Source: an uncultured Prevotellaceae bacterium
GTDB lineage: Bacteria; Bacteroidota; Bacteroidia; Bacteroidales; Bacteroidaceae
Length of the DNA stretch: 43,101 bases
Assembly (NCBI GenBank): GCA_946415705.1
Contig: CAMKTN010000019.1
Location: 1-43,101, forward strand
Direction of reading: 5' to 3'
Each line of letters begins with the position of its first letter. The stretch's first letter is position 1. A model generated the notes under the pieces. That model worked only from the letters and a program-made list of their open reading frames with translations, had not been told where the DNA came from and did not search any database. This document shows, in pieces, positions 41,733 to 43,101 of this stretch. A program made the position numbers and the translations under genes.

Positions 41733-42326
41733 ATGGCCGCAGATAACGTGTCAAAATGTCAACTTGTGCGCAGACCGTGGATATGGTTGCTGCGTGTACG
41801 CCACCGCAAGGGCTACGGCGTCCATTCGCCGTCGGCCTACGCCTTTCTGCGCGGAGTGGTGTATGAGAGCGGCACCTACTATGCCTACGCCGAGCTGGAC
41901 CGCCTGCATCCTTGGTGGCAACGTTGGTTGCACCTCTACCCGGTGCGCTGTCGCCGACTGCTCTTCCGGTTGGCCAACTACGTGCATCCATCCACGATCC
42001 TGATTCTGGGCGAACGGCCCATTGAGGAGGCTTACATGAGGGCCGCCGTCCCTTCGGCAACCATAGTTCACCAGGTGCCGACGGCACCTGGTGAACTATG
42101 GTTCGTCGCGCGCGAGTCGCTCTCGGCGCTGCCCATGCCCTTGCCGCCGATGGCGGAGAATGGGATGCTCATCGTGGAGGGTATCCATACCGATGCAGCA
42201 GCGCGTGATCGTTGGCGCGCCATCCAGCAGGACCCTCAGACGGTCATCACCTACGACCTCTACACCTACGGCATCGTCTTCTTCGACTCCACGAAATATC
42301 CGCAGCACTATATCGTTAATTTCTGA
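41733..42326 (+). CDS. Methyltransferase-like Bacteroidota protein, possibly shortened
   Basis: 197 residues. The KGYGVHSPSAYAFLRGVVYE opening and YYAYAELDRL resemble the N-terminus (GVHSPFAF-type) of a family of predicted SAM-dependent methyltransferases in Bacteroidota, which are usually somewhat longer. The glycine-rich SAM-binding loop is not obvious: STILILGERPIEEAYMRAAV is the best candidate, and the family's GxGxG pattern is missing, so the protein may be catalytically degenerate. The coding sequence contains a 45-nt perfect hairpin (42059-42103) encoding TIVHQVPTAPGELWF. No signal peptide. Identification is tentative. Confidence 0.6.
   Translation: MAADNVSKCQLVRRPWIWLLRVRHRKGYGVHSPSAYAFLRGVVYESGTYYAYAELDRLHPWWQRWLHLYPVRCRRLLFRLANYVHPSTILILGERPIEEAYMRAAVPSATIVHQVPTAPGELWFVARESLSALPMPLPPMAENGMLIVEGIHTDAAARDRWRAIQQDPQTVITYDLYTYGIVFFDSTKYPQHYIVNF
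42059..42103. repeat. 45-nt perfect inverted repeat within a coding region
   Basis: 21-bp arms (42059-42079 and 42083-42103; arm starts AACCATAGTTCACCAGG) around a GAC loop, inside the methyltransferase-like gene. Confidence 0.95.
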
Positions 42327-42438
42327 CCCGCTCAAGGCCCAAAAACAAATTATTTCACGATAGTCATGAAAAAAATTATATATCTTGATACGTTTTTCAT
42401 AATTCCTTTGTATCTTCGCGCCCAAATTTGAGAAAAAT

Positions 42439-42660
42439 ATGTATTGGACACTTGAATTAGCCTCTAAATTGGAAGACGCTCCCTGGCCTGCTACCAAGGA
42501 GGAGCTGATAGACTATGCCACCCGCAGCGGCGCACCCCTGGAAGTCATCGAGAACCTGGAGGAAATCGAAGACGAGGGTGACATCTATGAGAATATCGAG
42601 GATGTGTGGCCTGACTACCCCACCAAGGAAGACTTCCTGTTCAACGAGGATGAGTATTAA
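42439..42660 (+). CDS. DUF2795 protein
   Basis: 73-residue acidic protein. SKLEDAPWPATKEELIDYA fits the DUF2795 core, a small helical family; the tail is rich in Glu/Asp (EEIEDEGDIYENIEDVWPDY). Function unknown; such proteins are frequent single genes in Bacteroidales. A variant -7 box TATCTTCG lies at 42411-42418 upstream and a terminator hairpin follows the stop. No membrane segment. Confidence 0.8.
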   Translation: MYWTLELASKLEDAPWPATKEELIDYATRSGAPLEVIENLEEIEDEGDIYENIEDVWPDYPTKEDFLFNEDEY

Positions 42661-42699
42661 GCGCTCTCGGACGGCGTAAATCACTGATTATCAATAGAG

Positions 42700-42733
42700 G
42701 TGTGCAAATACGAATTATTTGCACACTTTATTA
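42700..42733 (+). terminator. Intrinsic terminator of the DUF2795 gene
   Basis: 11-bp stem (GTGTGCAAATA at 42700-42710, complement at 42716-42726) followed by TTTATTATT. Confidence 0.8.
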
Positions 42734-42770
42734 TTGTGCCTTTTTGGGCCATTTTTAGTGGCACAATAAT
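42730..42770. promoter_or_regulatory. 11-bp inverted repeat upstream of the recombinase, possible attachment or operator site
   Basis: ATTATTGTGCC (42730-42740) and its exact complement GGCACAATAAT (42760-42770), 19 bp apart; a further GGCACAAACGGCC follows. It could be a recombinase arm or core site or a transcriptional operator. Confidence 0.4.
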
Positions 42771-42834
42771 GGCACAAACGGCCATAATTAGGCTTATTTA
42801 GGGGAGGAAAATGGATTATTTTCACAATAATTGG

Positions 42835-42842
42835 TACCTTTG
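42835..42842 (+). promoter_or_regulatory. Putative recombinase promoter -7 box
   Basis: TACCTTTG, 36 bp before the ATG at 42879. Confidence 0.6.
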
Positions 42843-42878
42843 CAAAATCCTCTTTTGGTGCAAATAATTCTGAAAAGT

Positions 42879-43101
42879 ATGGCAAGACAACAACGACAAT
42901 TTCCTCAAGGTAAGTACATTCTGCGTACTCCCCGTAAGTCTCAGAACGGCCAAGTATACGCTGTCTATCTCTATTATTATTGGCTAGGTAAGCAAGTTCG
43001 ACGCTCAGTTGATTTAACCGTAGCCCTCAAGGACTGGAACCAAGATGCCAATGGTGGAGCCGGCGAGTTCCGTCCGTCATACGGTCCCAACTATAAAGAA
43101 C
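42879..43101 (+). CDS. Tyrosine recombinase/integrase N-terminus, cut by the window edge
   Basis: 74 codons visible. GKYILRTPRKSQNGQVYAVY, YYYWLGKQVRRSVDLTV and LKDWNQ match the N-terminal arm-binding region of Bacteroidota tyrosine recombinases (phage or conjugative-transposon integrases), where a beta-strand segment is followed by a KDWN/PSEW-type motif. The catalytic domain is outside the window. Base composition is AT-richer than the metabolic genes, fitting an acquired element beginning near here. Confidence 0.7.
   Translation, partial: MARQQRQFPQGKYILRTPRKSQNGQVYAVYLYYYWLGKQVRRSVDLTVALKDWNQDANGGAGEFRPSYGPNYKE

Overview
The window looks like a chromosomal segment of a Bacteroidota bacterium, most likely Bacteroidales/Prevotellaceae with a fairly high GC content. 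The evidence is the gene families (DUF4292, DUF4492, DUF4954, DUF6057, S46 dipeptidyl-peptidase, a C-terminal tail resembling type IX secretion cargo), promoters with the Bacteroidota -7 box TAnnTTTG, and the lack of Shine-Dalgarno sequences. No tRNA, rRNA, CRISPR array or insertion sequence was seen. A 5'-truncated tyrosine recombinase begins at the right edge and may mark the start of an integrated element.

Layout. 1-5592 (+): 3' part of pnp, rnhB, then pflB-pflA (pyruvate formate-lyase and its activase). 5589-10231 (-): dut, a TPR lipoprotein, a DUF4292 lipoprotein and an EnvC-like murein hydrolase activator, probably one operon. 10464-18250 (+): dgt, an S46 peptidase with a DPP7-type specificity residue, then a Nudix hydrolase, DUF4492 protein, cydA and cydB (cytochrome bd oxidase), probably co-transcribed. 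18510-22357 (+): a large AT-richer secreted protein with five chitobiase-C-terminal-like repeats and a 52-residue acidic small protein. 22358-23339: about 1 kb without a credible gene, holding an unusual mirrored array of 21-bp repeats flanked by two related terminator elements. 23340-41570 (-): nagB, a PD40/TolB-like lipoprotein with a haem-c motif, a DUF6057 membrane protein, an M60 zinc peptidase, two paralogous secreted discoidin-domain proteins and DUF4954. 41733-43101 (+): a truncated methyltransferase-like protein, a DUF2795 protein and the recombinase start.

The genes suggest a fermentative, microaerobically respiring gut or oral type commensal: formate-producing pyruvate cleavage, high-affinity oxygen reduction, dipeptide production from protein, amino-sugar catabolism and secreted glycoprotein/mucin-directed enzymes. 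Two nucleotide-pool enzymes (dut, dgt) are divergently transcribed.

The most unusual property is the density of short repeats that have become coding sequence. (1) Eleven GC-rich palindromic elements of about 30-38 bp cluster at 14575-17548 and 25808-27062. Ten lie inside genes, and for each orientation they are always read in the same frame. (2) Heptanucleotide tandem arrays of several consensus types fill intergenic gaps, supply start or stop codons, and encode signal-peptide or membrane segments. (3) Palindromic 22-bp triplets and long perfect hairpins lie inside or across coding regions. (4) The 21-bp mirrored array is unexplained. These are the best candidates for an undescribed genome-shaping system.
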